Assembly (NCBI RefSeq): GCF_015351075.1
Contig: NZ_JADKRS010000007.1
Span: 20,334-84,333, forward strand
Source of the DNA: Clavibacter sp. VKM Ac-2873
Lineage (GTDB): Bacteria; Actinomycetota; Actinomycetes; Actinomycetales; Microbacteriaceae
DNA: 64,000 nt
Direction of reading: 5' to 3'
Shown here: positions 7,440 to 15,488 of the stretch, piece by piece
Layout of the letters: the number at the start of each line of letters is the position of its first letter
Position numbering within the stretch: position 1 is the first letter of the stretch
Made by a program: the position numbers and the translations under genes
Notes under the pieces: model-generated
What the model saw: only the letters and a program-made list of their open reading frames with translations
What the model was told of the DNA's origin: nothing
The model's database searches: none

Positions 7440-9600
7440 CCGTCACCGGTGTGGAGACAGGCGGGAACCCCTCGAGGGCGTTGGTCAGCACGCCGTCACC
7501 CGACCCGGCCGGCTTCACGGTGAAGGAGTAGGTGAACGTCTTCGTCTGACCGGCGCCCAGTGCCCCCTTCCAGGAAGCGGTGGTCCCGCTCACCGCAGCG
7601 CCGCCCGTGATGTCGCCGTTGTAGGTCGCATCGTCGGCCACATCGGAGAAGTCATCGGACATCGCCGCCGGATCGCCTTCGGTGTAGTCGTACTTGCCCG
7701 TGTTCTTCACCGTGACCGTGTACGTGATCGTGTCCCCTGGAGCCACCATGGTCTTGTCTGCGGACTTGGAGCGCTCCAGGAGCTTCACGGGCACCTGGGT
7801 GGGCGGGGTCACTGGCACTCGGGGCGGCCCCACAACACCATTGGTGAGCACCATGTCGCCGGTCACCGGGTCGTTCACGGTGAAGGAGTAGCGGAACGTG
7901 CGCGTCTCCCCGACCGCGAGGGCCCCGCTCCACCGCGCATCGTCCCCGTTGATCGCTAGTCCGTTGCTCGCGTCGTTGTTGTACGTCGCGTCGTCGGTGA
8001 CCTGGGAGAGGTCGTCAGAGAAGGAGGCCGGGTCGCTATCCGTGTACGGGACCTGTCCGGTGTTCTTCGCCGTCACCGTGTACGTGACCTTCTCACCCGG
8101 GCTCAAGGACGACTTGTCCGCCGTCTTCGAGAGTTCGTAACGCTGGATGAGCGTCACGACGGGAGGGACGTCGGGGATCAGGTTGACCATGCGGTCGTTG
8201 CCAGAGCCCTCGGCCGTGACTGTGAACGAGTACGTGAAGCTCTTGGTCTCGCCGACTGCCAGGGCGCCCCTCCAGGACGCCGTGGTCCCATCCACTGACG
8301 CTCCCCCGGTGATGTCGTCGTTGTACGTGGCGTCGTCGGCCACGTCAGAGAAGTCGTCGGTGAATGACGCCGGGTCCTCCGTCGTGTAGGCATATCGCCC
8401 GGAGTTCGCCACCGTGACTGTGTACGTGACGATGTCCCCGATGCCCGCCGTCTGCTTGTCGACGGTCTTCGTCGTCTCGTACTGCTTGGACGCGTTCGTG
8501 ATCTCGCATGAGTAGGGATCGTGGGTCGAGACCGCCAGCGTCCACGTGGGATACGAGCCACCTGTCTGGACGGCGCTGCCCGTCCTGGTATCCGTGCACA
8601 CGAGGGTCCCGTTGTACTTGTCGGCGCCGCTGGACGACCCTTCGGCCATTCGGTCGGTGATCGTGTAGTTCTGTTCGTACTTGACGTTGGCATCTGGGCT
8701 GGTCGCCGAGTTGGCGGCCCCCGTGGTCGTCGCGGACGTCAGGGTCGTACCCGCCGAGTCGATGACCGCGACCGTGAACTGGTCTGAATCGGACACGCGT
8801 CCATCGACGGTCTTCGTGACCTTGATCGTCGGGCACAGCGACTTCGAGGTGACTTCCGCGCGGAATCCGGTCGCGGGGTCGGCGCTCTTCACCTCCACGA
8901 TGATGGTGTTGCGTCCGCTCTTCCAGTCCCCCTTGAGCGACGTCGTGGCCGCTCTCCGATCTGTCGTGAAGCCGTCATGCGTGTACGGCGCATTGGGGTT
9001 CTGCGGTAGGTTCGTCCCCGTTTGAGCCATGTCGTTCACCCAGATGCCCGCGACGCTGTTGTCCGCGAGCCACCGCATGTCGAGCTGGAACGAGTCCGGG
9101 TCGACCTCGGGATCGAGGTCGAAATCGTACCGGTAGTACCAGTCGCCGGAGCCGTCCGATTGGTTCTGACCGACCGCGGGGGTGACGTATCTCGGTGAGA
9201 TCCATTCGGACGTGCCGGACTGGCTGTTCGCCCACGCGTTGTTGACACGGCCGGCGTACGCCGGTTCGTAGGTCGTTCCCTGGGGAGGCAGCTCTGTCGA
9301 GCTCGCCCCTTTCACACCGGACGTGTGGTTGAAGCCGTCATATCCACCCGCTACCGTCCAGCGCTGGTCCTGGCTTCCCGGAGCCCTCCGTCCACCTGTA
9401 GCCGAGTCATAGCCCGTGTTGAAGATGGAGGAATCAGTGGAGCACCCTACGGCCGGCACCGTCGCCGCGTGCGCTGCCACCGGTGCGATTGTAGAGACAA
9501 ACGCCGCCGCGGCTACGAGAGCCAGAACGATCGTCGACGCGACGGCGGAGACCCGTCTTTTCCCCCCGGAGAGCGGTGGTGATGATGCAACTCGGCGCAT
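6904..9600 (-). CDS. Cell-surface protein with four DUF11/DUF7507-like repeats
   Basis: This 898-residue protein starts at an ATG preceded by GAGGAATACACC. A longer in-frame start exists at 9660 but lacks this site. It has a signal peptide ending near AAHAA and an N-terminal domain (about 50-260) with paired aspartate/tryptophan-rich strands. A CnaB-like segment follows (about 255-370), then four repeats of about 125 residues of the same family as in the neighbouring 1321-residue protein. The sorting-like tail (FPTVSTGG, helix, GRRRDGDSV) is the same. The last repeat and tail are essentially identical to the neighbour's because of the 594-bp duplication. It was probably once followed by its own sortase gene. 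Confidence 0.85.
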   Translation of the reverse strand: MRRVASSPPLSGGKRRVSAVASTIVLALVAAAAFVSTIAPVAAHAATVPAVGCSTDSSIFNTGYDSATGGRRAPGSQDQRWTVAGGYDGFNHTSGVKGASSTELPPQGTTYEPAYAGRVNNAWANSQSGTSEWISPRYVTPAVGQNQSDGSGDWYYRYDFDLDPEVDPDSFQLDMRWLADNSVAGIWVNDMAQTGTNLPQNPNAPYTHDGFTTDRRAATTSLKGDWKSGRNTIIVEVKSADPATGFRAEVTSKSLCPTIKVTKTVDGRVSDSDQFTVAVIDSAGTTLTSATTTGAANSATSPDANVKYEQNYTITDRMAEGSSSGADKYNGTLVCTDTRTGSAVQTGGSYPTWTLAVSTHDPYSCEITNASKQYETTKTVDKQTAGIGDIVTYTVTVANSGRYAYTTEDPASFTDDFSDVADDATYNDDITGGASVDGTTASWRGALAVGETKSFTYSFTVTAEGSGNDRMVNLIPDVPPVVTLIQRYELSKTADKSSLSPGEKVTYTVTAKNTGQVPYTDSDPASFSDDLSQVTDDATYNNDASNGLAINGDDARWSGALAVGETRTFRYSFTVNDPVTGDMVLTNGVVGPPRVPVTPPTQVPVKLLERSKSADKTMVAPGDTITYTVTVKNTGKYDYTEGDPAAMSDDFSDVADDATYNGDITGGAAVSGTTASWKGALGAGQTKTFTYSFTVKPAGSGDGVLTNALEGFPPVSTPVTAYAVAKSVDKSSAAAGDRVSYTITVTNTGQAAYTDEKPASFTDDLSEVLDDATYNGDASNGATVSGQTLSWKGALGVGETKTVTYSFTVNDPDTGDKQLKNAVVPADPSGSCSTAGGCATTTNIVPDPPRFPTVSTGGMTLGSAQVWPMLGLAGGSVLVLLALLVLLMAGRRRDGDSV

Positions 9601-10034
9601 GGTGTATTCCTCTGTGTCGGGCACGCATTCCTCTGCACATGGCAGACCGCGTGCGGGCACGACCCATTAGAACCACCCGAAGATGGGGCTGCAAACGCTG
9701 CTCCGATCTTCACCCGATACTTCACCCGTCGCCCTGGGCGGGGAATGGATCGGTACGAAATAGGCGGCGTCGCGACGAATCCTCATGCCGGGTACGGCGA
9801 GTTCGCCCGCCAGCCGGCGTTCTCGGCCGACAGCAGGCGCATGAACCCCACACAGGACGGATTCCCACCACCGTCAAGCGCGGCCATGTGTGCTATTCAC
9901 GCACGGCCGAGCTCGCGCGCGGATGCGGTCCCGGCATCCGCAGTTCGTTCATGTGCTGAACGCCCTCGCCCCCTCACGCGCGGCGCGGCGCCGCGCTGCG
10001 CCGCGAAGCCCCGGCTCGTCGCCGCACGCATTAT
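9601..10034. other. Intergenic, surface-protein upstream region and partition-operon end
   Basis: No convincing coding sequence was found. It holds the upstream region of the 898-residue protein gene and, at its right end, a GC-rich palindrome next to the end of the partition operon. Confidence 0.5.
9979..10005 (-). terminator. GC-rich palindrome after partition operon
   Basis: CGCGGCGC (9979-9986) pairs with GCGCCGCG (9998-10005) around an inner GGCGCC. It lies 30 bases after the stop of the small partition gene. No T-run is present, so the terminator call is tentative. Confidence 0.4.
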
Positions 10035-10394
10035 TCAGGAATGGCCGTACATGGCCCCATAGGTGTCGCGGATGGCTTTCTCCACGACATGTCGGACCTT
10101 CCCGTCACCTTCGCCTGCGGCTCGCGCCCGGTCTATGAGGTCCAAGACCTCGGGCGCAAGTCGGGTGCTGAAGGGCAACGCCGTGTCTCGACGGGAACCC
10201 AGGCTCCGTACGGGAGCGTGGTCGGATGGAGATCGCGCCCCGATCGCGTGATCAGGCGCCGACGGCGTCTCGAGAGCCGGTTCCGGCGCCCGGTCCGCGC
10301 GGTAGTCGACGGGGTCGATTTGCTCATCCGCTGCGGGCACGGGGCGACGGCTCCGCCTCAGATCGGCGGGACGGTCGGGCATGTCGGCGCTCAT
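10035..10394 (-). CDS. ParB-like partner with C-terminal ribbon-helix-helix
   Basis: This 119-residue protein starts at an ATG that overlaps the parA stop (ATGA). The first 75 residues are proline- and charge-rich and look disordered. The C-terminus (about 76-117) has a short strand (TALPFSTRL) followed by two helices with a GKVRHVVEKAI segment, which fits a ribbon-helix-helix fold. In actinobacterial plasmids such a gene directly after parA is usually the centromere-binding protein. That role is inferred from position and fold, not from a ParB signature. Confidence 0.7.
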   Translation of the reverse strand: MSADMPDRPADLRRSRRPVPAADEQIDPVDYRADRAPEPALETPSAPDHAIGARSPSDHAPVRSLGSRRDTALPFSTRLAPEVLDLIDRARAAGEGDGKVRHVVEKAIRDTYGAMYGHS

Positions 10395-11161
10395 CGGATC
10401 ACCTGCTCGACGATCGAGGTGTAGGCATCCAGCACAGGTGCGCCCTTGCGATAGTTGCCGTACCACTCCCCTGACAGCCGGACTTCCTGCACGATGGCCC
10501 TCTTCGGGACGAACGGCACGAGCAGCATCCCCATCTCCCTGAGCTCCTCCACGCTGGCCACCTCGGGTCGCGTCATGATCGTGTCGTTGATGCCGCCGAC
10601 GACCACGCCGGCCTCGTGCAACGCGACGGGCGCGTTGATGCGGATGCGGCTTTCCCGGAACTGCTGCACGGTGCGACGCGCACCCCGGACCCCGTCGATG
10701 CCGTCGCTCGACGCGGTAGAGGCGTACACGACCGTGTCCGATGCGTTCAGGGCAGCCAGGGTCAGAGGGCCGCCTTGTCGATTCGGGCAGTCGATGACGA
10801 CCAGGTCGGCTTCGATCCCGTCCAACGACACGCTGAGGCGGAGTTCGGCATGGTCGGCTCGATCGGCCTCGCGGTTGGAGACATTCCGCGCCGACGGCAA
10901 GACCCGCAGATTCTCCGACCATGTGGTCGAGACCGCGAGGTCCTGTGCCCAGCCCTGCGGATCTTCGTTGCCCAAGATGGCGCCTACGTGGAGACCCTCC
11001 CCCGATGGCTCGACGTTGAGCCACTTCGTGGATGCCGCTCGAGGGTCGAGGTCAACGAGGACCGTTCGCCTCCCCTGGCTCGCCGCGATCATCGCCAATG
11101 AGACGGCTGTGGTCGTCTTGGAGACCCCCCCAGACTCGCTATAGACCATGACTGTTTGCAT
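10391..11161 (-). CDS. parA: ParA-family partition ATPase
   Basis: The protein is 256 residues from the chosen start. Two other in-frame ATGs lie upstream, up to 11197, and no strong ribosome site separates them. The N-terminal P-loop reads SESGGVSKTTTAVSLA, a ParA/MinD-type Walker A with unusual residues: the signature lysine of KGG is replaced by Ser, and a Ser stands before the second Lys. It is followed by VLVDLDPRAASTKW (Walker A') and LVVIDCPN (Walker B). It would drive plasmid segregation by ATP-dependent nucleoid binding. It is co-transcribed with the overlapping small partner gene. Confidence 0.85.
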   Translation of the reverse strand: MQTVMVYSESGGVSKTTTAVSLAMIAASQGRRTVLVDLDPRAASTKWLNVEPSGEGLHVGAILGNEDPQGWAQDLAVSTTWSENLRVLPSARNVSNREADRADHAELRLSVSLDGIEADLVVIDCPNRQGGPLTLAALNASDTVVYASTASSDGIDGVRGARRTVQQFRESRIRINAPVALHEAGVVVGGINDTIMTRPEVASVEELREMGMLLVPFVPKRAIVQEVRLSGEWYGNYRKGAPVLDAYTSIVEQVIR

Positions 11162-11316
11162 GACAGCCAGCATGCCAGTTGGCTTGCAATAACGCAATCT
11201 TGTCTGTCTGTCTGACTGAATGGAAGCTGTCCGTCATGCATGCAGTCCGTCCTGCAATACCGCCTGCACGCTTTACTACATGCTTGTTTACATGCCGCCA
11301 TGCATGCATGCATGCA
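11162..11316. repeat. Repeat-rich region upstream of parA, candidate centromere or operator
   Basis: The stretch before parA contains TGTCTGTCTGTCTG (from 11201), several CATGC/TGCATG words, two GCATGCAGxxC-like words and a (CATG)n run at 11299-11316. It is clearly less GC-rich than its surroundings. Plasmid partition sites often lie directly upstream of parA, so this is a reasonable parS candidate. The assignment is by position only. Confidence 0.45.
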
Positions 11317-12457
11317 GCGACAGGGCGCCGTCTCCAGCGAAGATCGACCGTCGCTAACCGAGAACGACACAGGTTCGACCGGCGCGCGATTGCGCCTGTG
11401 AGAAGCGTGCGCACCTGATGGGGGAGTGAGACGCGACAGGGGCACGCCCACGGTGCCGCACCGCCTCGGCGCGACTCGCTCCCCTGACGCGAACGCGATT
11501 CGCCGCCCTATGACCTCCGCTCCGGCTGGCTCCACCCAGCGCCCGCCGACGCGCCCAACCGCAGTCACGCGCTCACAGGCGCGTTCGCCGCGGTCGGCAC
11601 GTCATCTGCGGCAGTCGCTCGAACGGACACGAGCGCTTGCAGGACGCCACCGACATAGCCTTAGCGTGACGGACTCCCCGAGCCCCGGCTTACCCCTAGG
11701 GAGGCGATCACGCTGGCCGGCCTCCGCTCCCAGACGTCTGCACCGAGCTGTGTCCGATCGTCGGGGAGGCCCGAAGGACAGCGTGCCTTCCGCGGAGCAC
11801 GTCACCGGGGGAGCGGGGTCGTACTCAGAGAGCTGGATAGCTGTTCGAGGATGACCTCCCCATCAGCATGGCCTGCGACATCCGATACGGGAGATCTTCT
11901 TCCCCTTCCCTCACGCCCTTATCTCACCGACGGCCATGTCGTGCCGCGCGTCCGGGACCCCTGGTAGAGGGCTTCCCCGCAACCACGAGGCAATGGGCCG
12001 CGGTGCGGACGACGAGGCACGAAGTCGACATGACCGCTGGTCCTGTGCACGCACCTCACGTCCCGTGCGCACGACCTACACCCGCCTATCCCGTGGATCG
12101 GCGCTTGGGTGTGCTGCAGACGGCCCGGATGACGCCCGAGGGATGCCCACATCCACACCCAGCGGATCCCGGGACTCATCGACCGAGTTCGCCGGATGCA
12201 GACCATTGCACGCACACCGGAGGGGCGACCCGCTCCACGCGGGTTGGCGACACATCAGACCGCGATCTTCCTCCGGCACCCGCGGCTCAACACGAGCGTG
12301 ACCTCTTCCGTACCATCGCGGCTTCTCGGAAGCCACAACGCCGCGCCATCTCCCACGCATTCGTCTGTGGTCCGTCTCCGCGCGCAACACCTGTCATGCA
12401 CTAGCTTCCTGCGAACCACGCATCACCGTGGTATCCGGCTAGGGAGTGAGGCAGCTC
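11317..12457. other. 1.1-kb intergenic region
   Basis: Open frames here have low-complexity Arg/Pro/Ser-rich translations and no ribosome site or recognisable domain. I see no supportable gene. It includes the upstream region of the metalloprotease gene. Confidence 0.4.
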
Positions 12458-13603
12458 ATGCGCAGAACACTGATCCTGTTCGTCATACCTCTCGCCGTCC
12501 TGTCAGGAGCGATGGCATCCCCGTTCCCGGCGACAGCGGCGGTCGCAGAGACGACTACGGACTCCTACCAGGTATCACCCGCGTCTCCCAAGGGTCAGGC
12601 AGCGGTACACGAAGTGACGGCGGTCCTCGTGTCGCCGGCGGGCACCAAGCGGGATTACACACGAGATACCGTCATCGCCTCGCTAGACAAGACGGCCGCG
12701 TACTTCGAGCGCGAGACGGACGGATTCGTGCGCTTCACCACCGTGTCCGTCAGCGACTGGGTGCAGCCGGACGACCCGAGCATCAGCTGCAGCGACAAAA
12801 CCGGCGTCGAGTCCTTTGCCCGCAAGTACGCGAACTGGACCCCCGGACCCAACAAGCACCTCATGGCCTTCGTGCCCGATGGGAAGCAGTGCTCGCCCGT
12901 CGCCACCGGATCACTGCCGAGCAGCGTCAACACCGGGGGAGTGACGTACATCATGAATCCTCTGCCGGCGATCGTGGCTCACGAACTCGGACACAACCTC
13001 ACTCTGTACCACGCCTCGAGCATCCAGTGCCAGTCGAGCTGGGACTTCGACGCGACCACCGGTCTGCCTACCTCATGCACACGCACGGAGTACGGGAACA
13101 CCACGGATCTGATGGGATCCTCGTACGCGTTCTACCCGCTGTCCGCCCCGTCATTGGATCGTCTCGGCCTCATCTCCCATCGCGCCGTTCCGAAATGCGG
13201 CGCGACGCGGCGGATCCCGCTTCAGACCATGAGTGCCGGAGCGGAAACCCAGCGGGTGGTCTCCTGGGATGACCCGTCACATCAGTCAATCAAGTACTAC
13301 GTCCAGTACAGCGACAAAGTCGATCAATCCGCGTACGACGGAGTATGGAAATCCGAGTACAAGGTCGCCCGACCATCCGGCGTTCAGATACTGCGCTCGG
13401 ATCCCCAATCTCAGGACGGCGGCACGATCCTCGTACGTCCAGGTGACTCCGGGACCAGCAAGCAACTTGTGAGCGTCGGCGAGAAGGTCGCTCTCAGCGG
13501 CGGGATGTCCGTCTCCGTGGCCAGCATGGACGAGTCCTCGCACACGGCCGAAGTCGACGTCACCGTCCCCTGCCCGTCCGCAGCAGCAGGCGCGAGGAGG
13601 TGA
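12458..13603 (+). CDS. Secreted zinc metalloprotease (metzincin type)
   Basis: This 381-residue protein starts at an ATG with GTGAGG upstream. A GTG at 12446 is an alternative. It has a signal peptide of about 28 residues (…FPATAA). The zinc motif HELGHNLTLYH (residues 175-185) gives two His, the catalytic Glu176 and a third His185, the metzincin pattern. A candidate Met-turn, TTDLMGSS, follows about 35 residues later. Six or more cysteines are in the mature part. The last 130 residues form a beta-rich tail. It would degrade extracellular proteins; the substrate is unknown. It stands alone, 0.7 kb upstream of a Pat-1-like protease, as part of the secreted set. Confidence 0.85.
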   Translation: MRRTLILFVIPLAVLSGAMASPFPATAAVAETTTDSYQVSPASPKGQAAVHEVTAVLVSPAGTKRDYTRDTVIASLDKTAAYFERETDGFVRFTTVSVSDWVQPDDPSISCSDKTGVESFARKYANWTPGPNKHLMAFVPDGKQCSPVATGSLPSSVNTGGVTYIMNPLPAIVAHELGHNLTLYHASSIQCQSSWDFDATTGLPTSCTRTEYGNTTDLMGSSYAFYPLSAPSLDRLGLISHRAVPKCGATRRIPLQTMSAGAETQRVVSWDDPSHQSIKYYVQYSDKVDQSAYDGVWKSEYKVARPSGVQILRSDPQSQDGGTILVRPGDSGTSKQLVSVGEKVALSGGMSVSVASMDESSHTAEVDVTVPCPSAAAGARR

Positions 13604-14303
13604 CCGAGCGCCCAGAGTCATTGCGCCTCATGCCGGCACGCAGCGCTAGTCGAGTGGTTGTGGTGAACGATACGTAGTGGCGTCGAGCAACATGCTGAAC
13701 ACCAACATGGTGATGACGGTGAAGTCCGTCGGGCTGTCACGGTCAGCTGCAGTCCCAGCCCATCCGGCTTGACCGCACTCCGCGCCTCCGGGCGCATGTG
13801 GTGCTGATGGTCCCGCAGCGTGCCCCGCCAGCGACGACCGCGCCGACCTACGTGAGCGCGTTCCCGGGAGAGCACAGGGTGCCGAGGCAACTGGTACGAC
13901 GGCTCCCACCCCGAGAGCCGCGACGCCCAGCGCACCCTGCCTGGCCCGTGACATGACGATGACCATATGCGCCCGGCGAATATCGCAACGGTGGTGGGAT
14001 TCGACTTTTCCCCATGTTGCGAACAGCCCATGGGCGTCGGAAGCCGCCGACAGAAGCCCTTCCGAAGTCTGTGGAAGCCCGGTGCGGCACAGGGACTTCG
14101 TCTGTACAGTCCCGATTGCCTCACGGGACACGCAACGCGCGTGCATGTTCACTCAGCACCAGTGCGCCACGCCTGCAGAACCAGACCGGGAACATGCCGT
14201 TGCCCTATCTCGTGCACCGCTGACGAGGCACGAGTGCGCCCCCCGCCTACTCCACAAGACCCACCTGCAATAGTTTCGTCCATTTTCTGATTGGAGCAAG
14301 AGC
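13604..14303. other. 0.7-kb intergenic region
   Basis: Open frames on the minus strand overlap each other and show no domain, signal peptide or ribosome site. I do not support a gene. The right end is the upstream region of the Pat-1-like protease gene. Confidence 0.4.
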
Positions 14304-15122
14304 TTGCCAAGGAGATCCACACCCAGACACCGCCGAAACCGCCGTTGGGCCATCGTACTGAGTGGGGTGCTCGCTCTGACACTCGTCACAGCCGGTGCGG
14401 AGCCAGCAAGTGCGCAAGAGACGCGGAACCAGCTCCCCATCATCGCGGGAACGCGGGTGGAAGTGCCAGGCTCGCGACAGTGCACGGTCGGAGCAGTTCT
14501 CGTGGCCACGGGATTCTTTTCCAGCATCACACCATTTCAGCGCGGGGTCCGCTATCTCATGATAGCGAAGCACTGCGCCCAGAACGGGGCCGAGGTCAAG
14601 GTCGGAGGTGAAGTAGTCGGTTCGGTCACGTGGACAGCGCCAGACTACGATTTGGAGATGGTGCGCGTCGATCCCAATGTACGGCGCACTCCCGTGTGCA
14701 CCGGCGCGTCCCAGCTACACAACTGCTTCATCAAAGAGGATATATTTCCCCGGGCCTTCGGGCGCGTTTTCCTCGATACGCCGTTCGGTGAGCGTCCCAT
14801 CCCCATGCGGGCCGGTGCACAACCCGGAGCCGATGAGACTTTCTGCACGAGCGGGAGCAGCACGGGCGTGAACTGCTCATGGACAAGCGCTCCGACGCCC
14901 GCCCGTGGTTATGAACCCGGCGAAGTGGCCGCAGCCCACGCAAGCGGTATCGGCGTCATCATGGGAGACTCCGGAGGCCCGGTCGTCGGTGTCAATGGCC
15001 AGTTCTACGGCATCATCGTGACCCAGGGGCTTCAAGAGAACGTCGGCCTCATGGGCTACATCCCAGCCAGCCGTGTCCTCGGGGAGGTCTCGAGCAACTA
15101 CGCTCTCGCTGACCCGAACTGA
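14304..15122 (+). CDS. Pat-1/Chp-family secreted serine protease
   Basis: This 272-residue protein starts at TTG with GGAG 8 bases upstream. It has a signal peptide (about 1-38, ending PASAQ). The chymotrypsin-like triad is visible as His90 (MIAKHC), Asp116 (DYDLEMV) and Ser223 (GDSGGP), with three or four cysteine pairs. The spacing and the AKHC…GDSGGPV arrangement match the Pat-1/Chp/Ppa proteases of Clavibacter and Curtobacterium, several of which are virulence or avirulence determinants on plasmids or pathogenicity islands. All catalytic residues are present, so it should be active. A paralogue lies at 40266. Confidence 0.9.
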   Translation: MPRRSTPRHRRNRRWAIVLSGVLALTLVTAGAEPASAQETRNQLPIIAGTRVEVPGSRQCTVGAVLVATGFFSSITPFQRGVRYLMIAKHCAQNGAEVKVGGEVVGSVTWTAPDYDLEMVRVDPNVRRTPVCTGASQLHNCFIKEDIFPRAFGRVFLDTPFGERPIPMRAGAQPGADETFCTSGSSTGVNCSWTSAPTPARGYEPGEVAAAHASGIGVIMGDSGGPVVGVNGQFYGIIVTQGLQENVGLMGYIPASRVLGEVSSNYALADPN

Positions 15123-15488
15123 CCCGGGTGCCGCGACCGAGGAGGGTCGCTGGTACCCACGCACCGTGCGTCGGGCCTGATGCAGAATCTCAGGATCGTG
15201 GTCATCCCCGACGCACGGGCCGCGCCCGACGTTGCGTCACCTACGCTGACGTTCTGGTCACGAGCCGTCGACGCCGCCAAGTGACGCGATCGATGCGCCA
15301 TGCACCCGTTACTCCGCCTCGACAGGCGGTTCCACGACACTGTCATGTGCGGGAAACCTCTAGGCCGATGGCTGCGAGAGCGGGCGTGGCAAGCAAAGCG
15401 CGTCATGGAAGACGAGAGCCAGCATCCGGAGGACGCGACACCGCCATTCGGAGGCTCGGACTGCGGGACATGCATCCGCCATGACACA
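15123..15488. other. Intergenic between protease and Rep gene
   Basis: No gene is supported. A weak hairpin (GCGACC/GGTCGC near 15133-15149) directly after the protease stop may help termination. Confidence 0.4.

Noticed and set aside
10395..11024. N-terminal extension of the small partition-gene frame
   Set aside because: It overlaps parA out of frame. The ATGA overlap at 10391-10394 is the natural start.
11426..12404. Two plus-strand frames of 142 and 178 residues
   Set aside because: They are low-complexity Arg/Pro/Ser translations without a ribosome site, domain or membrane signal.
13618..14152. Overlapping minus-strand frames of 168 residues
   Set aside because: Two competing frames of equal length exist, neither with a recognisable fold or start signal.
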